Of a stretch of DNA of 64,000 nt, positions 23,559 to 31,549 are shown in pieces. Position 1 is the stretch's first letter. The number at the start of each line of letters is the position of its first letter. The notes beneath the pieces are model-generated. The model was not told where the DNA came from, ran no database searches, and saw only the letters and a list, made by a program, of their open reading frames with translations. Location: positions 1 to 64,000 of the forward strand of contig JBGUSK010000140.1 in NCBI GenBank assembly GCA_045132495.1, written 5' to 3'. Source of the DNA: UBA11524 sp045132495 (lineage in GTDB: Bacteria > Bacillota > Clostridia > Christensenellales > Aristaeellaceae). Position numbers and translations under genes: made by a program.

Positions 23559-24395
23559 TCAAATCTCCAGTAGTCTTTCTTTCGTTTCGCGGCCCTCGCG
23601 GAGTAGCGCCATCATCGCGTCACGGTCATTGTCGCGCAGGGCGTCGCGATACTCCGTCACCCGTTGGACGAGATCCTCCACCACGGGAAGCAGAGCCTCC
23701 CGGTTGTCGAAGAAAAGCTCCGTCCACATTCCCTCATTGAGCTTCGCCACACGAGTCATGTCCGCAAAGGAACCCGCAGAGAAGCCACGGTGCTTATCTG
23801 CCAGGGGGCACTTGACGTATGCGCTGGACACGATGTGGGCCAGCTGACTGGTGTAAGCGATCATCTCGTCGTGGGTCTTCGGCGCGGTAAACTGAACCCG
23901 GCGGAAGCCCAGGTCAAGAAAGAAATCCCGGGCCGTTTGCAGCAGTTCCGGGTCGTCGTTGCCGTCAGTGCACAGGATCATGCTGGCGTTGTCAAACAGG
24001 TCATCCTTGGCGTACCGGAAGCCGGAATGCTCACGGCCTGCCATGGGATGTCCGCCGAGGAAATGCCATTCCCCTGCCCTCGCCAACGGCACCAGCTGCT
24101 CGCAAATATGCTGCTTCACGCCGCCGCAGTCGATAACCAGGCAACCCGGCTTGAAGTCCGCTGCATGGGTCTTGACCCACTCGACGATGGCGCCAGGGTA
24201 CAGACTGACCAGCACCATATCGCAGGTGCGAAGGCTTTCGTCCGTCAGTTCCGCGTCGATGGCGCCCATCAGGAACGCCTGCTGGATGGTCTGCTGATTC
24301 AGATCGCAGCCATACACGGTATGCTCAGTGTGGAGCTTGATGGTACGGGCCAGCGAGCCGCCGATGAGGCCCAGGCCGATAATCGCGATATTCAT
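23559..24395 (-). CDS. tyrA: Prephenate dehydrogenase
   Basis: This 278-residue enzyme converts prephenate to 4-hydroxyphenylpyruvate in tyrosine synthesis using NAD(P)+. The Rossmann motif GLGLIGGS is at residues 7-14. The prephenate-binding and catalytic blocks are GGHPMAGREHSGF near residue 118 and SQLAHIVSSAYV near 190. It lacks chorismate mutase and ACT domains, so no built-in tyrosine feedback site is evident. The ribosome site lies within the stem of a strong hairpin upstream. No other aromatic pathway genes are nearby. Confidence 0.92.
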   Translation of the reverse strand: MNIAIIGLGLIGGSLARTIKLHTEHTVYGCDLNQQTIQQAFLMGAIDAELTDESLRTCDMVLVSLYPGAIVEWVKTHAADFKPGCLVIDCGGVKQHICEQLVPLARAGEWHFLGGHPMAGREHSGFRYAKDDLFDNASMILCTDGNDDPELLQTARDFFLDLGFRRVQFTAPKTHDEMIAYTSQLAHIVSSAYVKCPLADKHRGFSAGSFADMTRVAKLNEGMWTELFFDNREALLPVVEDLVQRVTEYRDALRDNDRDAMMALLREGRETKERLLEI

Positions 24396-24402
24396 AAAAG
24401 AC

Positions 24403-24450
24403 CCCTCCGTTCTACATTACTACCCAGGTAGTATTCGACAGAACGGAGGG
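24403..24450 (-). promoter_or_regulatory. Two-part hairpin overlapping the tyrA ribosome site
   Basis: An 11-base perfect stem (24403-24413 with 24440-24450) encloses a second seven-base stem (24418-24424 with 24427-24433). In the minus-strand RNA the 3' arm contains the GGAGGGG that precedes tyrA and is followed by TCTTTT. It could terminate the upstream gene or mask the tyrA ribosome site. Confidence 0.6.
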
Positions 24451-24492
24451 TTTTCCTTTTTACTTAATGGTTAGAACAGAGGAAGGACAAAT

Positions 24493-25410
24493 TCAGGCCG
24501 TCTTTTCCTCGTTGGCAGGAGCTTCCGCCTTCTTGACCTTGGGCACATGGTATTCGCACTTGGGGTCGAAGCGGACGGACTCCGGGGGAACTTCCAGCTC
24601 CTCGGGATGGGCCAGGAAGTGCTTCATGGTCAGGAAGAACTCAGCATAATGAGCGCCGGAACAAACGCGCTCATCCGCGGTGATGCCGATGGGCAGGAAA
24701 CGCTTCATGCGGGTTTGACCGCCTTCCACCACAGCAATGCGCTCCTGGGTACCCATGCCGAAGAACAAACTGGTAGAGCCAAAGTTGTAGATGTGGTGGT
24801 TGACATGATGCAGGCCGATGGAGGCATTGTTGGTAATGTACATGGAGGTGTGGAAGGGCAGCTCATCCAGCAGAGCACCGGGACACAGGCCATAGCGGTC
24901 CAGCAGGCGCACCAGCATGATGATAGCAGTGGGCAGTCCGGGTACAGCAAAGAGCAGGCCAAGGAGCTTGTCCAGGAAGTTCTTGTTCTCCGGCACGCGA
25001 TTTGCCTCGATGACCGCCATCATACGGTCACGCACGTCAAAAATGGTGTCCGTCAGGTCGTACTTGATCTTAACTGCAGTCTCCTCGGAATCATGGCGGG
25101 TTGGATCCTTGAGCATGGTGAAGGACACGGAGCAGTTGTTGCGGGAGAAGAACTGCTTGTTCATGATGAATCGGTTGATCTCCGGATGCTGGCTGACCGT
25201 GCGCACAAAGGAAGCGATGATGATCTGCATGTAGGTGATCTTCTCGCCCTCTGCGCTCTTTTTGGCGATGTAGCGGCTCATGATCTCGAAATCCGCCTTG
25301 TGCTGCAGGAACACCTGTGCATCGCAGCGCATGGGCATGACATAGGGCGTAATGCGGACGGTAGGATCAATGCCTTTCACGCGGCGTCCGTCGGGTCGGA
25401 ATCCAAACAT
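24493..25410 (-). CDS. 2-oxoacid dehydrogenase E2-like acyltransferase, catalytic motif altered
   Basis: This 305-residue protein resembles the trimeric catalytic domain of E2 acyltransferases and chloramphenicol acetyltransferase. Visible blocks are KITYMQIIIASFVRTVSQHPEINR near residue 80 and the C-terminal FLPIGITADERVCSGAHYAEFF. In active E2 enzymes this last block reads DHRxxDG; here His is Glu and Asp is Ser, so the usual catalytic pair is missing. There is no lipoyl or peripheral-subunit domain. It may be a non-catalytic or altered relative. The start follows GAGGGGGG, and a TTGACA promoter lies upstream. Confidence 0.7.
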   Translation of the reverse strand: MFGFRPDGRRVKGIDPTVRITPYVMPMRCDAQVFLQHKADFEIMSRYIAKKSAEGEKITYMQIIIASFVRTVSQHPEINRFIMNKQFFSRNNCSVSFTMLKDPTRHDSEETAVKIKYDLTDTIFDVRDRMMAVIEANRVPENKNFLDKLLGLLFAVPGLPTAIIMLVRLLDRYGLCPGALLDELPFHTSMYITNNASIGLHHVNHHIYNFGSTSLFFGMGTQERIAVVEGGQTRMKRFLPIGITADERVCSGAHYAEFFLTMKHFLAHPEELEVPPESVRFDPKCEYHVPKVKKAEAPANEEKTA

Positions 25411-25487
25411 GGGTATACCCCCCTCTTTTGCTTTTGCGGCAGTGTATGAAATGAATGGTATGAAAATGAACGTTTGCCGCCATTTTT

Positions 25488-25515
25488 ATTCTAACAGATG
25501 AACGACGTTTGTCAA
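25488..25515 (-). promoter_or_regulatory. Promoter of the E2-like gene
   Basis: On the minus strand TTGACA (25515-25510) and TAGAAT (25493-25488) are separated by 16 bases. Confidence 0.65.
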
Positions 25516-25536
25516 TCATGAATTTCTCTGAATCGA

Positions 25537-25572
25537 AAGAAAAACCGCATGGCTTCATGCACCACACGGTTT
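25537..25572 (-). terminator. Terminator after the nucleotidyltransferase gene
   Basis: On the minus strand AAACCGTGTGG pairs with CCATGCGGTTT (two G-T pairs), followed by TTTCTTT. Confidence 0.75.
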
Positions 25573-25579
25573 GATCGAT

Positions 25580-26497
25580 TTACTTCCACAGCGGCGTGGG
25601 ATAGAGCCCCTCCTCCGCCATCTTGGCCAGAGCCGCCTTGACCTGGGGCTTATCCTCCTGATAGGTCACGCCGTACCAGCGGGAGGGGCACTTGAGCACC
25701 TCCACCGAGGCAGTCCTCTTCTCCAGCATGCCGTTGACCACCATGGGCAGGTAGAACTCCGCCTTCAGTGGATTCTGCTTCACCGTTGTCTGATGGAAAA
25801 CAGGGAAGGTCACGCCCATCTCGTCAATGATGGAGGGTGTGAAGCCGAACATGTTCATGCTGACCGGAGCATCCGCAGGCAGGCGCTGATAGGTTTCACC
25901 ATCCTCGGTGAACATCGGGCCATCGCAGGTGCCGATGATATGGGTGCGCTCGGTAACGGTGGTCAGGCATCCACAGTTGTCGGTGACGCAGACCCCGCGG
26001 GACACATAGCCATTTTCTGTCAGCGTGTTGCGCAGCTCGTAGCCGACCATAAAGTAGCGGGCCTTATCATCATCCTGAAGCTGGCAGAGCTTTTCATAGG
26101 CGATTCGGTAGGCCTCCACTCCGTAGTAGTCATCTGCGTTGATGACCAGGAATGGCGCGTCAATGTACTCCTTGCAGCACAGCACCGCATGTCCGGTGCC
26201 CCAGGGCTTCACGCGGCCTTCTGGGATCGCAATGCCATCGGGCAGCATATCCAGCTGCTGGAAGGCATAGGTCACGTCCATATGCTTCTCGATGCGGCTT
26301 CCGACAATGCGCTTGAAATCCTCCTCGATTTCATGCTTGATGATGAAAATCACCCGCTTGAAGCCAGCGCGTTTTGCATCAAATACAGAATAATCCAGGA
26401 TCGCTTCGCCGCTGGGGCCCACGGGATCCATCTGCTTGAGGCCGCCGTAGCGGGAGCCCATGCCCGCTGCCAGAATGACCAGAATCGGTTCTTTCAT
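25580..26497 (-). CDS. Sugar-phosphate nucleotidyltransferase-like protein
   Basis: This 305-residue protein has a GT-A type nucleotidyltransferase fold. The N-terminal nucleotide-binding loop reads ILAAGMGSRYGGLKQMDPVG, followed by GEAILDYSVFDAKRAGF, the metal-binding acidic pair in LVINADDYYG near residue 110, and WGTGHAVLCC. It resembles NDP-sugar pyrophosphorylases, but the exact sugar or acceptor cannot be told. The ATG at 26497 is preferred because GGGAGG lies seven bases ahead; the ATG at 26500 is also possible. It is transcribed divergently from the peptidoglycan-binding gene and stands alone. Confidence 0.85.
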   Translation of the reverse strand: MKEPILVILAAGMGSRYGGLKQMDPVGPSGEAILDYSVFDAKRAGFKRVIFIIKHEIEEDFKRIVGSRIEKHMDVTYAFQQLDMLPDGIAIPEGRVKPWGTGHAVLCCKEYIDAPFLVINADDYYGVEAYRIAYEKLCQLQDDDKARYFMVGYELRNTLTENGYVSRGVCVTDNCGCLTTVTERTHIIGTCDGPMFTEDGETYQRLPADAPVSMNMFGFTPSIIDEMGVTFPVFHQTTVKQNPLKAEFYLPMVVNGMLEKRTASVEVLKCPSRWYGVTYQEDKPQVKAALAKMAEEGLYPTPLWK

Positions 26498-26529
26498 CAT
26501 AATCCCTCCCAATGATGGATATTACAACC

Positions 26530-26558
26530 ATCATACCCCATTTATGAAGCTGTGTCAA
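26530..26558 (-). promoter_or_regulatory. Promoter of the nucleotidyltransferase gene
   Basis: On the minus strand TTGACA (26558-26553) and TATGAT (26535-26530) are 17 bases apart. Confidence 0.78.
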
Positions 26559-26589
26559 ATGTAAAACTTTGCGAAAGACAGAAACATGA

Positions 26590-26618
26590 TTGCGTTTCCG
26601 GCTCATTTGTCGTATAAT
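26590..26618 (+). promoter_or_regulatory. Promoter of the peptidoglycan-binding gene
   Basis: TTGCGT (26590-26595) and TATAAT (26613-26618) are 17 bases apart. Confidence 0.7.
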
Positions 26619-26661
26619 ATAGGTTGAATGATTGTTATCACGACCCAGGAGGCTTCGATAT

Positions 26662-27666
26662 ATGGATTTCCTGAAAACCCTATTGGCCTATATGACCCTT
26701 CTGACCACCCTTGGCGTGCAGGAAGGCCCCGCGCCTGAAACCATCCCGACGCCCACGCCCCTGCCCACGCATATCACCGCATCTCCGGTGCCCTACCAGA
26801 CCGAGGCGCCTACCGCAACGCCCGCGCCCACCGGCTCCGCTGCGCCTGCGCTGACGCCCAATTCCCGCTATGCCAAGCTCGCCTTCGGCAACAGCGGCAA
26901 CAATGTCAAAAAGCTGCAGAACCGGCTGATCGATCTGGGCTACATGCCCAAGGGCTCGGCTGACGGTCAGTATGGATACCAGACCTTCAACGCTGTCAAG
27001 GCCTTCCAGAAGGCCAACAGCCTGAGCGTGGATGGCGTGGCCGGTCCCGCGACACTGACCAACCTGTATGAGAATCCCAATGTCGTGGCCGTGGTGGAAG
27101 CCACCGTCGTCCCGACTGCTTCCCCCACACCTGCCCTGCCCCCGCTGGCCACCCCCGGGGCAAATGCCGGCATTACATCCCCTTCCTCCCCTGATGCATC
27201 CGTACCTGCAGTCAGCAGCAACGCGCTGACCCTGCTGGAGGGCGCGTATATCATCTCCGGCACTGACGGCGAGTCCCTCTACCGGGAGGCCGTGGTGAAC
27301 GACCTGCCTGCGCTGGTTCGCCCTGACCTGTGGCTGAATGCCGATGGTATTCCGGTCATGTCCCTGACGCAGCTGGCGGATTGCCTGGGCTGGACGCTCA
27401 TGGGCTCCAGCGCCGACGGCGTCTATGCCCTCACAGCCTGCGGCTACACTGTCAGCATCCACTTCAAGCCTGACGGTCTGTCCCTCCTGGTAGACGGTGA
27501 ACCGCTGGTGGTTCCTGAGGCGGACATTTTCCTCCAGGATGGCACGCTCTATGCTACCGATTCCTTTCTGCGCACAGTGCTCAAGGCACAGACGGTCTTC
27601 GATGCGGATGAAAAATCCCTCGTGCTCTTCCTGACCGATAAGAGCATTGCAGGCGCTCAGGATTAA
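26662..27666 (+). CDS. Secreted peptidoglycan-binding protein with stalk-like domain
   Basis: This 334-residue protein starts with a weak signal or anchor segment (MDFLKTLLAYMTLLTTLG) and a long Thr/Pro-rich linker. A PG_binding_1 domain follows at about 75-135 (SGNNVKKLQNRLIDLGYMPK to KAFQKANSLSVDGVAGPAT). After a second Pro/Ser linker the C-terminal 130 residues resemble a copper-amine-oxidase-N-like stalk domain (DGIPVMSLTQLADCLGW, then a second VDGEP block). It probably binds the cell wall from outside. No catalytic domain is seen. The ATG at 26662 follows AGGAGG; an upstream in-frame ATG has no ribosome site. Confidence 0.8.
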   Translation: MDFLKTLLAYMTLLTTLGVQEGPAPETIPTPTPLPTHITASPVPYQTEAPTATPAPTGSAAPALTPNSRYAKLAFGNSGNNVKKLQNRLIDLGYMPKGSADGQYGYQTFNAVKAFQKANSLSVDGVAGPATLTNLYENPNVVAVVEATVVPTASPTPALPPLATPGANAGITSPSSPDASVPAVSSNALTLLEGAYIISGTDGESLYREAVVNDLPALVRPDLWLNADGIPVMSLTQLADCLGWTLMGSSADGVYALTACGYTVSIHFKPDGLSLLVDGEPLVVPEADIFLQDGTLYATDSFLRTVLKAQTVFDADEKSLVLFLTDKSIAGAQD

Positions 27667-27680
27667 GCCCTCAACAAAGC

Positions 27681-27711
27681 ATCCCCCGCAGAAACAACCT
27701 CTGCGGGGGAT
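27681..27711. terminator. Convergent terminator
   Basis: ATCCCCCGCAGA and TCTGCGGGGGAT form a perfect 12-base stem between two convergent genes. The T-run is short on both sides. Confidence 0.75.
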
Positions 27712-27720
27712 TTCGTATGC

Positions 27721-29508
27721 TTATCTCAAGCCGCCATAGCCATCGTTATATTCGATGGTCTGCTGGTACATCTTGTAGTGGGAGGTATGCAGCTTTTCGC
27801 GCTTGATCTCCTGACCGTTCTTGTACCAGACCTTGTAGGTCTCCACCGTGTAACCAGTTCGGGCCTTAACGGTGGTCTTCTCCTGTCCGACCTTTAGATC
27901 GGGATTGTAAACATAGAGGGGTTCAGATGGCGGTTCCTTGACGTAGGTGGTTTCGCTGACCAGATCAATGGTCACGCCCTCGCCCAGGGTTTTGCCGTAG
28001 ATTTCCACCGTCACCTTGCGGTTGGCGTAGTTCGCCACGATAAAGAGGGGCCACTCTGTATCATTCTTGAAGCGGAAGTCCAGATTGGGCCAGTTGACGG
28101 TGGCGTCCTCGCCCTTTTCCACATAGTTGCTCGGCCATGCATGGGGATCGCGGTCGATGATCTTCAGGTTCGCGCGGGCAACCGCGTTGAAGAGCGTCGT
28201 GCTGGTCTGACAGACGCCGCCGCCGATCTCATCGAAAGTCTCGCCGCCCGCGATGGCTGCGGCAGGTTTGTAACCCTTGGCCTCCGTGCGCTGACCAGTC
28301 GCCTGGTTAAAGGAGAAGGTCTCTCCGGGAAGGACGGTGGTGTGACTGATGGCTTCCGCCGCCAGACGGATGTTGGTGTTGCGGTTGGCGCTGGAGGTTG
28401 TCTCCGTCGTGAAGGACGAAATGCGGCCGAAGGTGTTCATCAGCTCCGCCTTGGTCACTGAGGCCAGCTGGATCTGCGGCTCAACCCACACGTTCTCCTG
28501 ATACCTGCCGCTGTCCAGTAATCCGGTCACAGCCTGATAGATCTGTTCCGCGTCGACGTAGACGCCCGATTCATCGCTGTTGAAGGTAAAGGTCTTCGTG
28601 GAAGGATCGAAGGTCGCGACAGAGGCGTTCACCGGCTCCCGGTTGATGGAAGCGGCGATACCGTCGATAATCTGGCGCACCACATCCCGGTCATAGGTAG
28701 TGATGGTGTAGTATGCGCGTGGATTGGTGAGGGCGTCCTGCACAGTGGAAAGGCGCTGGCGGAAGGGCGTGATGGTCGTTCCGCGGATGGACGTGGTGTT
28801 CATGCGGCCCACGGCGTAAGCCTGCAGCACCACCTCGTCAATGTTGCGGTACAGCGGGACGGTATTTGAGTCAATCTGCCAAGCATTGCCGCCCACGTTC
28901 ACCGTGATGGCAAAGGTGCTCCCCTCGCCGCCGGGCACCTGGCTGACGGCATCCACAGCCTCCGCTCGGGTCATGCCGCCCACATGCACACCATCGATGT
29001 ACACGCCGGAGAATATCCGGTCGCTGTTCATAAACTGGCGGTAGCTTTCGTGGGTAGCGTTCACGCCGCTGTCAAGGCTGACAATGCTGCCGTTAACAAA
29101 GGCATAATTGGGCATATTGGCGTACTTCACGCCCATCAGCTGCGGCGCGGCAAACATCAGCAGCACGCCTGTGGCCATCAGGCAGATCAAAGCGACGCTC
29201 AGCCACAGGAAGGTGTGCTTGTCCCTGCGTTTTTTCTTTCGTAACGGCTTTGCAGCACGGGCTGAGAAATCCGTCTGGTCAAAATCGCTGTAGGTGGACA
29301 GCTGGCGCTGGGTACGCACCGGCTCCTTGAGCTGCACACGCTGGTTGGGCTGCGTCTGGCGCAGCTGCTCCTGCCTTTCCAGCAGCTCCTGGGAGCGGCC
29401 GATGGGCGCGCGGGCCTGTCTCGTACGGGGCGCGGTTTTGGGCGCAGTGTCCTCCGGACGGGAATAGCGATCGACGCGGCGATTCCTGCCCTGGGGTGTT
29501 TCGGTCAT
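27721..29508 (-). CDS. VanW-family protein with G5-like C-terminus
   Basis: This 595-residue type II membrane protein has a cytoplasmic, basic and Gln/Arg-rich N-terminus, then a membrane segment at about 97-117 (TFLWLSVALICLMATGVLLM). Outside are a peptidoglycan-binding-like region (GVYIDGVHVGGMTRAEAVDAV) and the VanW domain at about 370-500, with FSFNQATGQRTEAKGY and GGGVCQTSTTLFNA. The C-terminal 75 residues look like a G5 domain (VGQEKTTVKARTGYTVETYK). VanW proteins occur with cell-wall or vancomycin-related genes but their activity is unknown. It starts 22 bases after rex and is probably cotranscribed with it. Confidence 0.88.
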   Translation of the reverse strand: MTETPQGRNRRVDRYSRPEDTAPKTAPRTRQARAPIGRSQELLERQEQLRQTQPNQRVQLKEPVRTQRQLSTYSDFDQTDFSARAAKPLRKKKRRDKHTFLWLSVALICLMATGVLLMFAAPQLMGVKYANMPNYAFVNGSIVSLDSGVNATHESYRQFMNSDRIFSGVYIDGVHVGGMTRAEAVDAVSQVPGGEGSTFAITVNVGGNAWQIDSNTVPLYRNIDEVVLQAYAVGRMNTTSIRGTTITPFRQRLSTVQDALTNPRAYYTITTYDRDVVRQIIDGIAASINREPVNASVATFDPSTKTFTFNSDESGVYVDAEQIYQAVTGLLDSGRYQENVWVEPQIQLASVTKAELMNTFGRISSFTTETTSSANRNTNIRLAAEAISHTTVLPGETFSFNQATGQRTEAKGYKPAAAIAGGETFDEIGGGVCQTSTTLFNAVARANLKIIDRDPHAWPSNYVEKGEDATVNWPNLDFRFKNDTEWPLFIVANYANRKVTVEIYGKTLGEGVTIDLVSETTYVKEPPSEPLYVYNPDLKVGQEKTTVKARTGYTVETYKVWYKNGQEIKREKLHTSHYKMYQQTIEYNDGYGGLR

Positions 29509-29529
29509 TTGGGCTCCTCCTGAGGGGTA

Positions 29530-30162
29530 TTAGGGATCGTTTCGATGGGCCATGCGGTAGGAAAGCTGCTGCAGGCTGTCAGACAGGTGAACGTTGACCA
29601 CCAGCATGTCCTCGGGGTGGCTGAGGTCTGTCGGCGCAAAGTTCCAGATGGCGCGCACACCGCACTCATAGAGCCGGTTAAGCGCGTCCTGCGCGTTGCG
29701 CTTGGGCAGCGCCAGAACAGCGATATCCACCACATTGTCCCGGATGAAATCCTCCAGCGTGTCCATATGGAGCACAGGAATCTCGCCCAGGCTGCGGCCG
29801 ACCTTCGTTTCCACCGTATCAAATAGCGCCACGGTGCGAAAGCCTTCCCGGGAGAAGGTGGGGTACTGAGCCACCGCACAGCCGATGTTGCCCGCACCCA
29901 GAATAATGAGGCGGTGCTCGTTATCCAGGCCAAGGATCTCGCCGATGTGGCCCTTAAGCTCAGTCACCTTATAGCCATAGCCCTGGCGGCCAAAGCCGCC
30001 GAAGCAGTTGATATCCTGACGGATCTGGGAAGGCGTCAGATGCATCCTTTCACCCAGCTCCTGGGAGGAGATGGACGTGACGCCGGCGGCCTCCAGCTCG
30101 CGCAGATGGCGATAGTAGCCGGGCAGACGGCGGATGACCGCGTCGGAAACATGACCAGCCAT
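29530..30162 (-). CDS. rex: Redox-sensing transcriptional repressor Rex
   Basis: This 210-residue repressor senses the NADH/NAD+ ratio and controls fermentation genes. The N-terminal winged helix (about 5-75) includes ITSSxELGERM-type sequence (here SISSQELGERMHLTPSQIRQ), then the family signature DINCFGGFGRQGYGY. The Rossmann motif ILGAGNIG is at about 87-94. The ATG at 30162 has AGGAGG eight bases ahead; a nearer ATG is out of frame. It has its own strong promoter. I found no clear Rex operator in its own upstream region. Confidence 0.94.
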   Translation of the reverse strand: MAGHVSDAVIRRLPGYYRHLRELEAAGVTSISSQELGERMHLTPSQIRQDINCFGGFGRQGYGYKVTELKGHIGEILGLDNEHRLIILGAGNIGCAVAQYPTFSREGFRTVALFDTVETKVGRSLGEIPVLHMDTLEDFIRDNVVDIAVLALPKRNAQDALNRLYECGVRAIWNFAPTDLSHPEDMLVVNVHLSDSLQQLSYRMAHRNDP

Positions 30163-30211
30163 GGCATAGTCCTCCTTGTATCTCGTGAATCGGTGGTATA
30201 TGTAACGGTTT

Positions 30212-30240
30212 ATTATATCACATTTTCCAGCGAATGACAA
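30212..30240 (-). promoter_or_regulatory. Promoter of rex
   Basis: On the minus strand TTGTCA (30240-30235) and TATAAT (30217-30212) are 17 bases apart. Confidence 0.82.
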
Positions 30241-30282
30241 GGCATACCGTCCGCATTCGCGACACGGGCAGACCGGCTCACG

Positions 30283-31512
30283 TCAGCGGCGGTGATTGCG
30301 CACTTCACCGCGGAGAATATCACCGGTATGCACGTCGCAGCCCACCTGCATGGCGATGATCTCCCCGCCCACTCCAAGGGTATCGACGATTTCTCCAGTC
30401 TTTTCCCGCAGGAAGGGCACCGACTTGATCTGCCTCACGCCATCGGGGGTGAGCAGCTCCAGCGCGTCGCCGGCATGGAAGCGGTTTTTCAGCAGGAAGC
30501 GGGCATTCTCCCCTACCCTGCTGTCCGCGATGGCACGGGCGATGTACTCCCGATCCTGATGAAAGCCTTCCGCTCCGCCGGGTTCCTGCGGCTTGTCCAT
30601 CGCAAAACCGGTATCGCTGTCCCGGTGACTGGCACAGGCAAGCTCCGCCATCAGGAACGGCAGCTCCGCCTCGAAGGCAGCGGGACTATCCGCATACAGG
30701 TCGAGCGCACGGCGGTAGGCTGCCGTCACCGTGGCAACGTAGTATTCCGTCTTCATGCGGCCTTCGATCTTGAGGGAGGCCACGCCTGCCTCAATCAGCT
30801 TGGGCAGCACGGGCATCAGGCACAGATCCTTCGCAGAGAAAATGTAGGTGCCGTTGTCGTCCTCGCAGACAGGCCAGTACTCACCGGGCCGCTTTTCCTC
30901 CACCACATGATACTGCCAGCGGCAGGGCTGCGCGCACTCGCCCTGATTGCCACTGCGGCCCACCATCGCGGCGGACAGCAGGCAACGGCCGGAGTATGCC
31001 ATGCAGGCCGCGCCATGAACAAAGGTCTCGATTTCCACGCCATCCAGGTTGGAAATCATGCTGCGCATCCGCTCAATGGACGTTTCCCGCGCGAGGATAA
31101 CGCGCTCGCAGCCGAGGCTCTGGTAGTGCTTCACTGCCGCAGTGTTGACCGTACTGGCTTGGGTAGACACATGGAGCGCCAGTCCCGGCACCTGTTCTCG
31201 AAGGGTCACCACCGCGCCGATATCGCTGACGATAGCCGCATCAACGCCGATGGCATGGGCAATGCGGGCCGTCTCCACAAAGTCTTCTATCTGGTCATCA
31301 AAAGGAAAGACGTTCATGGTCAAGTAGAATTTCTTCCCCTTCGCATGGCAGAGGGCAACCGCTTCCCGCAGCTTCTCCTCGTCAAAATTGCCTGCAAAGG
31401 CACGCAAACCAAAGCGCTTCATGCCGCCGTACACCGCGTCCGCGCCGAAATGGAGGGCTGTCTTCAGCGCCTCCATGCTTCCTGCAGGACACAAAAGCTC
31501 AGGAATCTTCAT
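30283..31512 (-). CDS. U32-family peptidase-like (RlhA/TrhP-type) protein
   Basis: This 409-residue U32-family protein starts PELLCPAGSMEALKTALHFGADAVY, the family N-terminus, and carries the four-cysteine signature blocks GAACMAYSGRCLLS and GNQGECAQPCRWQY. Characterised relatives are tRNA or rRNA hydroxylation enzymes (TrhP, RlhA) and proteins called collagenase-like peptidases; RNA modification is the more likely role. It follows mltG by 37 bases, a gene order common in Clostridia. The start follows GAGGA. Confidence 0.88.
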   Translation of the reverse strand: MKIPELLCPAGSMEALKTALHFGADAVYGGMKRFGLRAFAGNFDEEKLREAVALCHAKGKKFYLTMNVFPFDDQIEDFVETARIAHAIGVDAAIVSDIGAVVTLREQVPGLALHVSTQASTVNTAAVKHYQSLGCERVILARETSIERMRSMISNLDGVEIETFVHGAACMAYSGRCLLSAAMVGRSGNQGECAQPCRWQYHVVEEKRPGEYWPVCEDDNGTYIFSAKDLCLMPVLPKLIEAGVASLKIEGRMKTEYYVATVTAAYRRALDLYADSPAAFEAELPFLMAELACASHRDSDTGFAMDKPQEPGGAEGFHQDREYIARAIADSRVGENARFLLKNRFHAGDALELLTPDGVRQIKSVPFLREKTGEIVDTLGVGGEIIAMQVGCDVHTGDILRGEVRNHRR

Positions 31513-31549
31513 ACGTTCGTCCTCAGTAACTCAATTTCGCATTCCAAAT

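Noticed and set aside
24403..24450. T-box or known riboswitch before tyrA
   Set aside because: No T-box sequence or conserved riboswitch core is visible; it is a plain two-part hairpin.
30163..30282. Rex operator before rex
   Set aside because: I looked for the TTGTGA-type palindrome and found no convincing match.
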